Source: Arthrobacter silvisoli
GTDB lineage: Bacteria; Actinomycetota; Actinomycetes; Actinomycetales; Micrococcaceae
DNA length: 64,000 nucleotides
Assembly: GCF_003369445.1 (NCBI RefSeq)
Contig: NZ_QRCU01000036.1
Span: forward strand, 62,001 to 126,000
Direction: 5' to 3'
Part shown: positions 44,951 to 56,258 of the stretch, piece by piece
How positions within the stretch are numbered: the stretch's first letter is position 1
Layout of the letters: each line of letters opens with the position of its first letter
Position numbers and translations under genes: made by a program
The notes under the pieces: generated by a model
The model's input: only the letters and a program-made list of their open reading frames with translations
The model's database searches: none
Told to the model about the DNA's origin: nothing

Positions 44951-45883
44951 TCAGTGATCCTCTTCAAGCCGGGCGGTGAGGATCCGATCGGCGTTAACCT
45001 GCAGGATGCCCAGCGACTCCTGGATCAGCGGTGAGGCGATGCTGCCCCTACGCACCGCAGCAACAATGCGGCGCGCAGGTTTCGCTTTGCCTGTAATACG
45101 TAGCCGAACCACGTTCTCGGCACCGCGCAAAGGTGCCAGCCGTGGCAGCAGGCCGACCCCCAGCCCCGCACCCACGAACGCGATCTGGGTTTCCCATTCA
45201 ACGGCCTCATGGGCAATCCGCGGCGTCACCCCGACGGCCGTGAAGGCCGCAGTGAAGAGGGAATGGTAGGTGGAACCAGCGGCCTCCGTGATCCAGGGCT
45301 CCGCGGCCAGCTCTTCAAGCGTCGCTGTTTCCCGTGATGCCAGCGGATGGTCGGCGGGAATGATGACGTCCAGCGGATCGTCGAGCAGAACCGTCTGCTC
45401 GAAGCGCGGATCGTCCTCCCCATAGGCTTCGGACTGCATGGCGACAATGACCGCAAGGTCGATTCGCTCCGCAATCAACAAGTCGAAACAGCGGGCCGGA
45501 TCGGCCTCAAGAACCTGCACTTCGAGCTCGGGGCGTGTTGAGCGCAGCGTGGCAGCCAGCGGCGCGAGCAACTGGGCGGCTGCAGTGGAGAATCCGCCAA
45601 GGCCAAAGTGGGGCTGCACCTGGTCACCGGCCTCCATGGCTGCGGCGCGCAGGCTCTCCCATTGGGCAATGAGGGGATCCGAGCCTGCCACAAGGAAGCG
45701 GCCCGTGGCGGTCAGCCGCACGCCCCGGCCGTCCTTCGTCAAGAGCTGCATGCCAAGCACGCGCTGGAGCTCCCGCAATTGTGCGGAGACAGCGGAAGGC
45801 GAATAGCCGGTGAGTTCCGCAGTTGCGCCTATGGTGCCGCACCGGGCAAAAACCCGAAGTGTGATGAGCCTCGCATCGATCAT
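44951..45883 (-). CDS. LysR family transcriptional regulator
   Basis: 310 aa from the ATG at 45883 (MIDARLITLRVFARCG), the normal LysR beginning; earlier starts at 45898 or 45952 would add residues not usual for the family. The HTH is at about 14-60 (GTIGATAELTGYSPSAVSAQLRELQRVLGMQLLTKDGRGVRLT), the effector domain from about 90. No strong ribosome site is seen. It is divergent from the betaine monooxygenase genes across about 160 bp, and LysR regulators normally control the adjacent divergent operon, so it is the best candidate activator of glycine betaine oxidation. Confidence 0.9.
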   Translation of the reverse strand: MIDARLITLRVFARCGTIGATAELTGYSPSAVSAQLRELQRVLGMQLLTKDGRGVRLTATGRFLVAGSDPLIAQWESLRAAAMEAGDQVQPHFGLGGFSTAAAQLLAPLAATLRSTRPELEVQVLEADPARCFDLLIAERIDLAVIVAMQSEAYGEDDPRFEQTVLLDDPLDVIIPADHPLASRETATLEELAAEPWITEAAGSTYHSLFTAAFTAVGVTPRIAHEAVEWETQIAFVGAGLGVGLLPRLAPLRGAENVVRLRITGKAKPARRIVAAVRRGSIASPLIQESLGILQVNADRILTARLEEDH

Positions 45884-46045
45884 GCGTCTATTTTGCATGG
45901 TTATCTTCAAAATCTTGCGCTTTTGTTGCAGCTCTAGTGACCCTAATCTCATTCATTACAAGGTCTTCGTCCACGCCACCTGCTGCACGCAGGACCGTGA
46001 TCGACACGCAACACCCAATTACCCATGCCTCCCGGGAGGAAACCC

Positions 46046-47350
46046 ATGACTGCTTCAGTGAACGTGCCCCTGAATTCACGCGGAAAACTCGCTTCAACTT
46101 TGCCCGCCGAACAGCTGGCAGAAATCACCGCGTTGTTCGAGTTCCGGCGCACCGGCTACTCCCTCGATGCCCCTTTCTACACCGATCCCACGATCTTCAG
46201 CCTCGACATGGAGGCCATCTTCGGCCAGCACTGGATCTTCGCAGCCAGCACCGCTGAATTGCCCGAGCCGGGGGACTACGTCACCGTCGACTACGGCCCC
46301 TACTCCTTGATCGTGCTGCGCAATGACGACGGCGGCGTGAACGTGCTGCACAACGTGTGCCGCCACCGCGGTGCCCGCGTCTTGACCGAAGCCACCGGGT
46401 CGACCGGAAACCTGGTCTGCGGCTACCACTCCTGGACCTACTCCCCCGAGGGCAACCTGATCCACGCCTCCGCACCGGGTGAGACCAAGTTCGACAAGAA
46501 CTGCTTCGCGCTCAAGCGCGCCCACGGCCGCGAAGTCGCCGGCCTCATCTTCGTTTGCATCGCGAACGAACCGCCCGCCGACTTCGACGAAACCTCCAAG
46601 ATCTTCGAACCCTACCTCGCGCCCCACGAGCTGGCTAAGACGAAGATCGCCTACCAGCAGAACATCATCGAAGAGGGCAACTGGAAGCTCGTCATGGAGA
46701 ACAACCGTGAGTGCTACCACTGCGACGGGCACCCGGAACTCGCCTGCTCCCTCTTCCCCACCTGGGGCCTGACCGAGGGCCTCATCCCCACCCACCTCGA
46801 GGAAGTGTGGGACCGCAACAAGCAGGCCCAATCCGATCTCGAGGAGCGCTGCCGCCGCTACGGCCTTCCCTACGAGGTGGTCGAGGAGCTCGATACCCGC
46901 GTCGCGGGCATCCGCATTTCCCGTGAAGCGCTCGACGGAGATGGCGAATCATTCTCCGCCGATGGGCGCCGGCTCTCCAAGAAGCTGCTCGGCGACCTGC
47001 GCGACTTCCGCCTCGGTCGTTGCTCGATGCACCTGCAGCCCAACAGCTGGTTCCACTTCATGGGCGACCACGTGATCACCTTCGGCGTCTTCCCCATCAA
47101 CGAGCACCAGACCCTCGTCCGGACCACCTGGCTGGTAGCCGACGACGCCGTGGAAGGCGTTGACTACGACCTGGACAAGCTCACCTACGTGTGGAAGCAG
47201 ACGAACATCCAGGACAAGGCGTTCGTGGAACTGTGCCAGCAGGGTGCCGCCAGCCCCGCCTACGAGCCCGGCCCGTACATGAAGAGCGAGTACCAGGTCG
47301 AAGCGTTCATCAACTGGTACGTGCAGCGCGTGCAGGAGCACTTGGCATGA
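46046..47350 (+). CDS. gbcA: Rieske oxygenase, glycine betaine monooxygenase oxygenase subunit (GbcA-like)
   Basis: 434 aa from the ATG at 46046 with GGGAGGAA upstream. Rieske site Cys105-x-His107 ... Cys125-x2-His128, then the mononuclear iron region NNRECYHCDGHPEL, which supplies the His ligands, and a C-terminal catalytic domain (DHVITFGVFPINEHQT). Rieske oxygenases of this type demethylate glycine betaine to dimethylglycine, releasing formaldehyde. The reductase gene overlaps it by 4 bp, and dimethylglycine oxidase, FdhA and a BCCT transporter follow, which strongly supports betaine as substrate. Confidence 0.9.
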   Translation: MTASVNVPLNSRGKLASTLPAEQLAEITALFEFRRTGYSLDAPFYTDPTIFSLDMEAIFGQHWIFAASTAELPEPGDYVTVDYGPYSLIVLRNDDGGVNVLHNVCRHRGARVLTEATGSTGNLVCGYHSWTYSPEGNLIHASAPGETKFDKNCFALKRAHGREVAGLIFVCIANEPPADFDETSKIFEPYLAPHELAKTKIAYQQNIIEEGNWKLVMENNRECYHCDGHPELACSLFPTWGLTEGLIPTHLEEVWDRNKQAQSDLEERCRRYGLPYEVVEELDTRVAGIRISREALDGDGESFSADGRRLSKKLLGDLRDFRLGRCSMHLQPNSWFHFMGDHVITFGVFPINEHQTLVRTTWLVADDAVEGVDYDLDKLTYVWKQTNIQDKAFVELCQQGAASPAYEPGPYMKSEYQVEAFINWYVQRVQEHLA

Positions 47351-48756
47351 TTGAGCTCCTCCCCGAAACGGCAATCCTGGAACCACAGCGCATCCGCGGT
47401 CTTGAGATGCCGTGGAACAGGGTGATGGGCGGCACCGAAGTGCCGGCCCGCGCCGCCCACGCCCTGGGCCCCTGGCACCCCCAGGAGTTCATGGCCGAAT
47501 GCGTCGAGACCGTTCCCGAGGCCGGCGGCATCATGACCTTCGTGTTCCGCCGCTGCGACGGTGCGCCCCTGGCGTTCCGCGCGGGCCAGTACGTAAACGT
47601 CGCCTTCCCGGTGAACGGCGAGGACCAGGAACCGGTGGACCGCAGCTACTCGCTGTCCAGTTCGCCGACGCAGCCGTGGACCTTCAGCATCAGCGTCAAG
47701 CGCGACGCCACGGGCCTGGTCTCGCCGTGGGTCCACGGAAACGTCCGGCCCGGCACCGTGCTTGAGATGCTCGGACCGGTGGGAGCATTCCACCTGCCCG
47801 ACGCCGACCGCCGGGCACGGTACCTCCTGCTTGCTGCCGGCGCCGGCATCACCCCCATCATGTCGATGGTGCGGACCATCCACTCCCTGCCGGGACTGGC
47901 AGATGTCGTGGTGCTCTACCACGGCTCGGACGCCGGAGGCTTCGCCTTCGACCGCGAGTTGGCCCACATCGCTTCCGTGGATTCGCGCTTCAGGGTCTTC
48001 TACTCCCTGGGCGACCGCGGCCGGCCCGAGGACTGGGAAGGGCTCAGCGGAAGGCTGTCGGCGGCCATGCTCAACGAGGTGGCCCCGGATGCCAACGGCC
48101 GCCAGGTCTACGCCTGCGGCCCCGAGGGTTACCTGAACGGCGCCACCGAGCTCCTCAACGAGGTCGGCGTCGACGACACGTCCATCTACATGGAATTCTT
48201 CTCGGGCGACCGCCAGACGCTCCTTGAGTATCAGGCGGAGCTCGCCCTGGCCGAAAACATTGCAGAAGAGATCGCGGAGGAAATCGCCGAATCCGCCGAG
48301 GACTACTTCGAGGGCCAGCCCGCCGCGTTCGGGCTCTACGAGCCCGGCTACGATGCCGACGGAACGCTGCAGGCCTCGGGGCTGCCGCTGGAACCCGTCG
48401 ACCCGGACGCACCCGCTTCCGAAGCCTCCGACGGCGGTGCGGAGCCTGAGGCCGCCACCCCTGATGCCTCGAGCTTCGACACGGTGGGCACAGGCAGCCT
48501 CACCATGTCCTTCCTCCGCACGGGCATCAACGTCCGGATCGACCCCACCGAGCACATCCTCGAGGTGGCGCAGCGTGCGGGGGTCAGGATCGGCGCAAAC
48601 TGCAAGGAAGGCATGTGTGGATCCTGCAAGGTCGTCAAGCTTTCCGGGGAGATCGAGATGAACCACCAGGGCGGTATCCGGGCAAGGGAAATCTCTGCAG
48701 GCAAGTTCCTGCCCTGCTGCTCCACCGCGCAGACGGACCTGGTGATCGACGCCTGA
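47347..48756 (+). CDS. gbcB: glycine betaine monooxygenase reductase subunit (GbcB-like)
   Basis: 469 aa from the ATG at 47347, overlapping the oxygenase stop (ATGA). FAD domain with RSYSLSSSP (about 98-106), NAD domain with LLLAAGAGITPIMSMVR and ACGPEGYLN, and a C-terminal plant-type 2Fe-2S ferredoxin domain with Cys419, Cys424, Cys427 and a fourth near 457. It passes electrons from NAD(P)H to GbcA. Between FAD/NAD and ferredoxin parts lies an unusual ~95-residue linker (about 290-383), very rich in Glu, Asp, Ala and Pro, which makes the protein longer than the ~370-aa reductases usual for this family. Confidence 0.9.
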   Translation: MIELLPETAILEPQRIRGLEMPWNRVMGGTEVPARAAHALGPWHPQEFMAECVETVPEAGGIMTFVFRRCDGAPLAFRAGQYVNVAFPVNGEDQEPVDRSYSLSSSPTQPWTFSISVKRDATGLVSPWVHGNVRPGTVLEMLGPVGAFHLPDADRRARYLLLAAGAGITPIMSMVRTIHSLPGLADVVVLYHGSDAGGFAFDRELAHIASVDSRFRVFYSLGDRGRPEDWEGLSGRLSAAMLNEVAPDANGRQVYACGPEGYLNGATELLNEVGVDDTSIYMEFFSGDRQTLLEYQAELALAENIAEEIAEEIAESAEDYFEGQPAAFGLYEPGYDADGTLQASGLPLEPVDPDAPASEASDGGAEPEAATPDASSFDTVGTGSLTMSFLRTGINVRIDPTEHILEVAQRAGVRIGANCKEGMCGSCKVVKLSGEIEMNHQGGIRAREISAGKFLPCCSTAQTDLVIDA

Positions 48757-48842
48757 CCGGCCTGAACGCCGTCGCTTGCTCCACGGCGACATGCGCTGCA
48801 CGCACCAATTGAGTCAATTCACTTCACGGAAAGAGCCATTCA

Positions 48843-50057
48843 ATGTCAGGTAACAAAGCCGTTGCTTACAAGGCACCTGGGGTCGTGGAAATCATCGATA
48901 CCCCGTATCCCACGTTTGAACTGCAGGCCGGCCCCGGTGTCAATCCCATCAATGTGGGCCGGAAGGTTCCGCACGGAGTGATCCTGCGGACCGTGAGCAC
49001 CAACATCTGCGGCTCGGACCAGCACATGGTTCGCGGCCGCACGACTGCGCCGGCCGGGCTCGTTCTGGGGCACGAGATCACCGGCGAAGTCATCGAGACC
49101 GGGCCCGACGTCGAGTTCATCAAAGTCGGGGACATCGTCTCGGTCCCCTTCAACATCTCCTGCGGGCGCTGCCGGAACTGTAAGGAGGGCAAGACCGGGA
49201 TCTGCCTGAACGTGAACCCGGACCGTCCCGGGTCCGCCTACGGCTATGTCGACATGGGCGGATGGGTAGGCGGGCAGGCGGAATACGTCCTGGTCCCCTA
49301 CGCGGACTGGAACCTGCTGCGGTTCCCCGATCGGGACCAGGCCCTGGAGAAGATCATGGACCTGACCATGCTCTCGGACATCCTCCCGACCGGATTCCAC
49401 GGGGCCGTCACGGCCGGTGTCGGCGTCGGGTCCACCGTCTATGTTGCCGGAGCCGGCCCCGTGGGGCTTGCCGCGGCGGCCAGCGCCCAGCTGCTGGGGG
49501 CCGCAGTGGTCATCGTGGGAGACCTCAATGAAGATCGCCTGGCCCAGGCCCGGTCCTTTGGTTGCGAAACCGTCAATGTGGCCAACGGGGACCCCGCTGA
49601 CCAAATCGAACAGCTCCTCGGCGTCCGGGAAGTCGACGCTGGTATCGACGCTGTCGGTTTCGAGGCACGCGGCCACGGCCACGGGGCCCAGGAGGCACCG
49701 GCCACCGTGCTCAATTCGCTGATGGATATCACTGCTGCCGGCGGATCCGTGGGTATCCCCGGCCTGTATGTCACCGGAGATCCGGGCGCTGCGGACGAGG
49801 CGGCCAAGAAGGGCAGCCTTTCCCTGTCCTTGGGTACCGGCTGGGCGAAGTCCCTCTCCTTCACGACCGGCCAGTGCCCGGTGATGAAGTACAACCGGCA
49901 GCTGATGATGGCGATCCTGCACGACAGGATCCAGATCTCCAAGGCAGTCAACGCTAAAGCCATTCCGCTCGAGGACGCCCCGCGTGGGTACGCCGAATTC
50001 GATGCCGGAGCCGCCACGAAGTACGTCCTGAACCCGAACGGCTACATCAGCAACTAG
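48843..50057 (+). CDS. fdhA: glutathione-independent formaldehyde dehydrogenase FdhA (zinc, NAD)
   Basis: 404 aa, size and sequence of the Pseudomonas putida-type NAD-dependent dismutating formaldehyde dehydrogenase. Zinc ligands: NICGSDQHMVRGR (Cys), GHEITGEVIE (His/Glu); the structural zinc CGRCRNCKEGKTGIC (four Cys); Rossmann VYVAGAGPVGLAAAASA. The long insert and RFPDRDQALEKIMDLTMLSDILPTGFHGA are typical. It removes formaldehyde released by betaine demethylation. It lies 87 bp after gbcB in the same direction, so the three genes are probably co-transcribed. The terminator at 50101-50135 ends the unit. Confidence 0.93.
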   Translation: MSGNKAVAYKAPGVVEIIDTPYPTFELQAGPGVNPINVGRKVPHGVILRTVSTNICGSDQHMVRGRTTAPAGLVLGHEITGEVIETGPDVEFIKVGDIVSVPFNISCGRCRNCKEGKTGICLNVNPDRPGSAYGYVDMGGWVGGQAEYVLVPYADWNLLRFPDRDQALEKIMDLTMLSDILPTGFHGAVTAGVGVGSTVYVAGAGPVGLAAAASAQLLGAAVVIVGDLNEDRLAQARSFGCETVNVANGDPADQIEQLLGVREVDAGIDAVGFEARGHGHGAQEAPATVLNSLMDITAAGGSVGIPGLYVTGDPGAADEAAKKGSLSLSLGTGWAKSLSFTTGQCPVMKYNRQLMMAILHDRIQISKAVNAKAIPLEDAPRGYAEFDAGAATKYVLNPNGYISN

Positions 50058-50780
50058 TCCGAGGCAACAGCTCCTCCTTTGCAGCCAGGCCATAGCGGTC
50101 GGTGCACCACCCCGTGCCATACAGGGTGGCGCACCGGCCGCGTCGTCGTTTTGGCGAAGGAATCATCAGCCCCCTCCACAGCCTTGCGAGGGTGTCCGCC
50201 GGACACTTCTCCTCCACGTGAAGGCGGCCACAGGCTCCGCTGTGCCGGCCAAAACCGCCTCGGTGGTCAATTTACCCGCACTCCCTGCTCAACGGCCTCC
50301 CACGGGCGCTCACGGGCCCGTGGCCGGCGTCCAGGGACAATGCGCCGGATCCCGGGAGCAGATCGTCATATAACGCGTAATGCGCAACAAAATTCGCCAT
50401 CTGGAAAGGCTGATTCCCGGGCAGGCCCGTGCGGTGGGGCCAAGAATCCGGAGGAAACAGAGCGGAAAGCTCTTGACAAGCCCTGTGAGCTCCGCCACGC
50501 TGTTGCATATCGCGAAGTCTGTTGATCCATGCGGAACAGGCCGTATGGCCCGCCCGCCTCGTTCTTCACCATCTCGAATGCAAAAGAGGTCCACCATGCA
50601 CAGGGCGTTCCCCCTCAACCAACCCGCCCCGGAGGAAGCTCTGCGACCCAACACGGCCCCGCCGATGATCGCCGGCGAATCGTGAGCACCGACCCCCACG
50701 GTGCCCCCCAACCTCCCACCCGGCCCGACCGTGGACGGCCACTCCCCACCCTCATCTGAGCACAGGCAAAGGATTCCCCC
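50058..50780. other. 723-bp intergenic region upstream of the BCCT transporter
   Basis: No convincing gene. It begins with the terminator at 50101-50135. The 15-bp palindrome GTGTCCGCCGGACAC lies at 50192-50206. GCAACA near 50383 and TGTTGCAT near 50511 form a loose inverted pair, and TTGACA at about 50473 is a possible -35 without a good -10. This should hold the promoter and operators of the BCCT-purU-DMGO operon; a structured leader is possible but no known riboswitch was recognised. Confidence 0.6.
50101..50135 (+). terminator. terminator after fdhA
   Basis: 12-bp arms GGTGCACCACCC / GGGTGGCGCACC with one mismatch, 44 bp after the fdhA stop. Confidence 0.75.
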
Positions 50781-52721
50781 ATGACCTTGAATAGTGAGAT
50801 AGACCAAGTAGGCGAGATAGAGCAAGGCCCCGAAGTGAACGAAGCAGCCACGACAGTGCAGAACGAGCACGAGCCGGAACTGGAGCAAAACAGCGACAGC
50901 GACAGCGAGCTCAACCGGCAGATCCTGCAGGAACTGCGCCAGACCCGAACCGAGCAGGCAGTCAGTGCCCGCCGCAACCGGAAGCTCGTCCTGGACAAGT
51001 GGACCTTCGGCATCACGGGAGTAATCGCCCTCGCCTTCGTTCTGTGGGGATTCCTCGGCAGGGACAGCCTGGCCACGACCTCGCAGAGCGTCCTGGACTG
51101 GGTCATGGAATACACCGGCTGGCTCTTCATGGTGCTGGCGTCACTCTTTGTGGTGTTCATTCTCTGGCTGGCTCTGGGGAAGTTCGGCAACATCCCGCTG
51201 GGCAAGGACGGCGAGAAGCCCGAATACCGCACGGTTTCCTGGATCTCCATGATGTTCGCCGCCGGCATGGGCATCGGCCTCATGTTCTACGGCGTGGCTG
51301 AACCGCTGTACCACTTCATCTCGCCGCCGCCGGGAACGGTGGACGGGCACACTCCCGAGGCGATCCAGACGGCCATGGCCACGTCAATCTTCCACTGGAC
51401 GCTGCACCCCTGGGCTATGTATGCGGTGGTGGGCATCGCGATGGCCTACGGCACCTACCGGCTTGGCCGGCGCCAGCTCATTTCCGTGGCGTTTACCTCG
51501 ATCTTCGGCGTACGCGCCGTTGAAGGCCCTGTTGGCAAGTTCATCAACATCCTCGCCATCTTCGCCACACTCTTCGGAACCGCCGCCTCCCTGGGCCTGG
51601 GCGCCCTGCAGATCGGCAGCGGCATCACCTCCAACGGCTGGGCCGGTGAAATCGGCACCCCGGTCCTGGTGGTGATCGTGGCCATTCTGACCTTCTGCTT
51701 CGTGGCGTCGGCCGTTTCCGGCATCAGCCGCGGAATCCAGTGGCTGTCCAACATCAACATGGTCCTGGCAGTGGTCCTGGCACTTGTGGTGTTCGTGGCC
51801 GGTCCCACCCTGTTCATCCTGAACCTGATCCCCTCGGCCGTCGGCGACTACATCCGCGACCTCGCCACCATGTCGTCGCGCACCGAAGCCGTGGGCGATG
51901 AGGCACTGCGCAAGTGGATGTCCAGCTGGACGATCTTCTACTGGGCCTGGTGGATTTCCTGGACGCCCTTCGTGGGCCTGTTCATCGCCCGGATCAGCCG
52001 CGGCCGCACCATCCGCCAGTTCGTCACCGGGGTGCTCCTGGTTCCGAGCATCGTGTCCGTGATCTGGTTCGGCATCTTCGGCGGAACCGCCTTCAACATC
52101 CAGCAGCTTGCCGACAAGACAGCCAACCCGTCTGACGGCATCGCAAAGATGGTCGACGGCGTCTCCACCATCAATTTCGACGGCGCACTCTTCGATCTGG
52201 TCAAGAACCTCCAGATGCCCGGCTGGGCCATCTCCGCAGTGATCGTCCTGGCCATGATCCTGGTGGCGATCTTCTTCATCACCGGCGCCGACGCCGCCTC
52301 GATTGTCATGGGCTCGCTCAGCTCCAACGGTGCCGAGGAGCCTCGCCGGGGTGTCGTGATCTTCTGGGGAACCCTCACCGGCGCGGTGGCGGCGGTCATG
52401 CTCCTTGCCGGCGGTGACCAACCGTCCGAAGCCCTCTCCGGTCTTCAAAGGATCACCATTGTGGCGGCCCTGCCGTTCGTCCTGGTGATGTTCCTCCTCT
52501 GTTTCGCCCTCACCCGGGACCTGCGCCGGGACCCGCTTTCCCTCCGACGCCGGCTGGCGGACTCGGTAGTGGAGCGTGCCATCCGCAGCGGCGTGGACCA
52601 GCACGGTGGCGTCCAGTTCGATCTCGTCACCAAACATCAATGCGATCAGCGCTGCACGGACGACGACCGCTGCGCGGCTTCCCCCACTGACAACCAGGCC
52701 CTCACAAGAAACCAGGAGTAA
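50781..52721 (+). CDS. BCCT family betaine/carnitine/choline transporter
   Basis: 646 aa with AAAGGA upstream of the ATG. An acidic cytosolic N-terminus of ~70 residues (many Glu, Gln, Asn) precedes 12 membrane helices (about 72-575). Family signatures: GLMFYGVAEPLYHF, FGTAASLGLGALQIGSGI, and the conserved Trp-rich WAWWISWTPFVGLFIARISRGRTIRQF on the substrate path. The basic C-terminal cytosolic tail (ALTRDLRRDPLSLRRRL) is in the position of the osmosensing tail of BetP. Glycine betaine uptake by sodium symport is the most likely role, given the downstream catabolic genes; the tail also leaves room for osmotic control. Confidence 0.93.
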   Translation: MTLNSEIDQVGEIEQGPEVNEAATTVQNEHEPELEQNSDSDSELNRQILQELRQTRTEQAVSARRNRKLVLDKWTFGITGVIALAFVLWGFLGRDSLATTSQSVLDWVMEYTGWLFMVLASLFVVFILWLALGKFGNIPLGKDGEKPEYRTVSWISMMFAAGMGIGLMFYGVAEPLYHFISPPPGTVDGHTPEAIQTAMATSIFHWTLHPWAMYAVVGIAMAYGTYRLGRRQLISVAFTSIFGVRAVEGPVGKFINILAIFATLFGTAASLGLGALQIGSGITSNGWAGEIGTPVLVVIVAILTFCFVASAVSGISRGIQWLSNINMVLAVVLALVVFVAGPTLFILNLIPSAVGDYIRDLATMSSRTEAVGDEALRKWMSSWTIFYWAWWISWTPFVGLFIARISRGRTIRQFVTGVLLVPSIVSVIWFGIFGGTAFNIQQLADKTANPSDGIAKMVDGVSTINFDGALFDLVKNLQMPGWAISAVIVLAMILVAIFFITGADAASIVMGSLSSNGAEEPRRGVVIFWGTLTGAVAAVMLLAGGDQPSEALSGLQRITIVAALPFVLVMFLLCFALTRDLRRDPLSLRRRLADSVVERAIRSGVDQHGGVQFDLVTKHQCDQRCTDDDRCAASPTDNQALTRNQE

Positions 52722-52725
52722 AACC

Positions 52726-53649
52726 ATGACCACAGTCCTCGAAGGCCGCCCCACCGGGGGCGCAACAGCCGAAGCCGTCGCGACGGCCGGGACCACCAGC
52801 ACCGTTCAGTACGTCCTGACGCTCGCCTGCCCTGAACGCCCCGGGATCGTCCGCGCCATCACCGGCTTCCTGGCCGACCGCGGCTTCGACATCGTGGAGC
52901 ACCAGCAGTTCGACGACCACATCAGCGGCAAGCTCTACCTGCGCACGGCCTTCACCCCCGGAGACAGCGACGTCTCCGCGGAAAGCCTCAGCGCCGAGTT
53001 CGCCGCCGTCGCCGAAGAGTTCGAGATGGAGTTCGCCATCCACGACGGCCGCCCCCAGCGCCTGCTGGTGATGGTCTCGAAGTTCGGCCACTGCCTCAAC
53101 GACCTCATCTTCCGGTGGCGTGCAGGCAGCCTCGGGGCGGAGATCGCCGTCGTGGTTTCCAACCACGAAGACCTCCGCCCGATGGCGGAAGCCGCAGGCC
53201 TGCCGTTCATCCACGTCCCGATTACCGCGGACACCAAGCCCCAGGCCGAGGCACGCCTGCTGGAACTGGTCGAGGAATACCAGGCCGATCTGGTGGTCCT
53301 GGCCCGTTACATGCAGGTGCTCTCGGACGAGCTCACCACCAAGCTCCGCGGCCGCGCCATCAACATCCACCATTCCTTCCTGCCCGGGTTCAAGGGCGCC
53401 AAGCCCTACCACCAGGCCTACGACCGGGGCGTGAAGCTCATCGGAGCCACCGCCCACTACGTCACCGCAGACCTGGACGAGGGCCCGATCATCGAGCAGG
53501 AAGTGTTCCGGGTGGACCACAGCCTGGATCCGAACGCCCTGGTCACCGTCGGCAGGGACGCCGAATCCCAGGCACTGTCCCGGGCAGTGAAGTGGCACTG
53601 CCAGCACCGGGTGCTGCTCAACAACACCCGCACCGTCGTCTTCCGCTAA
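52726..53649 (+). CDS. purU: formyltetrahydrofolate deformylase PurU (copy 2, in betaine operon)
   Basis: 307 aa from the ATG at 52726 with AGGAG upstream, 4 bp after the transporter stop. ACT domain (QYVLTLACPERPGIVRAITGFLADRGFDIVEHQQF, about 27-61) and catalytic domain with MVSKFGHCLNDLIF, INIHHSFLPGFKGAKPYHQAY and DLDEGPIIEQ. It is clearly paralogous to the copy at 34865 (close match through the catalytic domain, diverged in the first 90 residues). It recycles THF for the GcvT-type domain of the dimethylglycine oxidase encoded next. Two PurU copies, one per demethylase operon, suit a heavy one-carbon load. Confidence 0.95.
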   Translation: MTTVLEGRPTGGATAEAVATAGTTSTVQYVLTLACPERPGIVRAITGFLADRGFDIVEHQQFDDHISGKLYLRTAFTPGDSDVSAESLSAEFAAVAEEFEMEFAIHDGRPQRLLVMVSKFGHCLNDLIFRWRAGSLGAEIAVVVSNHEDLRPMAEAAGLPFIHVPITADTKPQAEARLLELVEEYQADLVVLARYMQVLSDELTTKLRGRAINIHHSFLPGFKGAKPYHQAYDRGVKLIGATAHYVTADLDEGPIIEQEVFRVDHSLDPNALVTVGRDAESQALSRAVKWHCQHRVLLNNTRTVVFR

Positions 53650-56190
<2,541 letters not shown>

Positions 56191-56204
56191 TTATTCCCGC
56201 TCAG

Positions 56205-56246
56205 AGGGGTACAGACAGGACCTCCCTCGGTCCCGTCTGTACCCCT
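56205..56246 (+). terminator. terminator after the dimethylglycine oxidase gene
   Basis: Perfect 12-bp arms AGGGGTACAGAC / GTCTGTACCCCT with an 18-nt loop, followed by AGGCTTTT. Confidence 0.85.
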
Positions 56247-56251
56247 AGGCT
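56246..56251 (+). promoter_or_regulatory. TANNNT -10 element, probable leaderless promoter of the alcohol dehydrogenase
   Basis: TAGGCT lies exactly 7 nt upstream of the dehydrogenase ATG and no ribosome site is present. It abuts the terminator stem of the preceding gene. No -35 match found. Confidence 0.45.
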
Positions 56252-56258
56252 TTTAAAC

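Noticed and set aside
50079..50525. 148-codon frame in the region upstream of the BCCT gene
   Set aside because: No ribosome site, Arg/Cys/Pro-rich random composition, and it runs through the fdhA terminator; not a gene.
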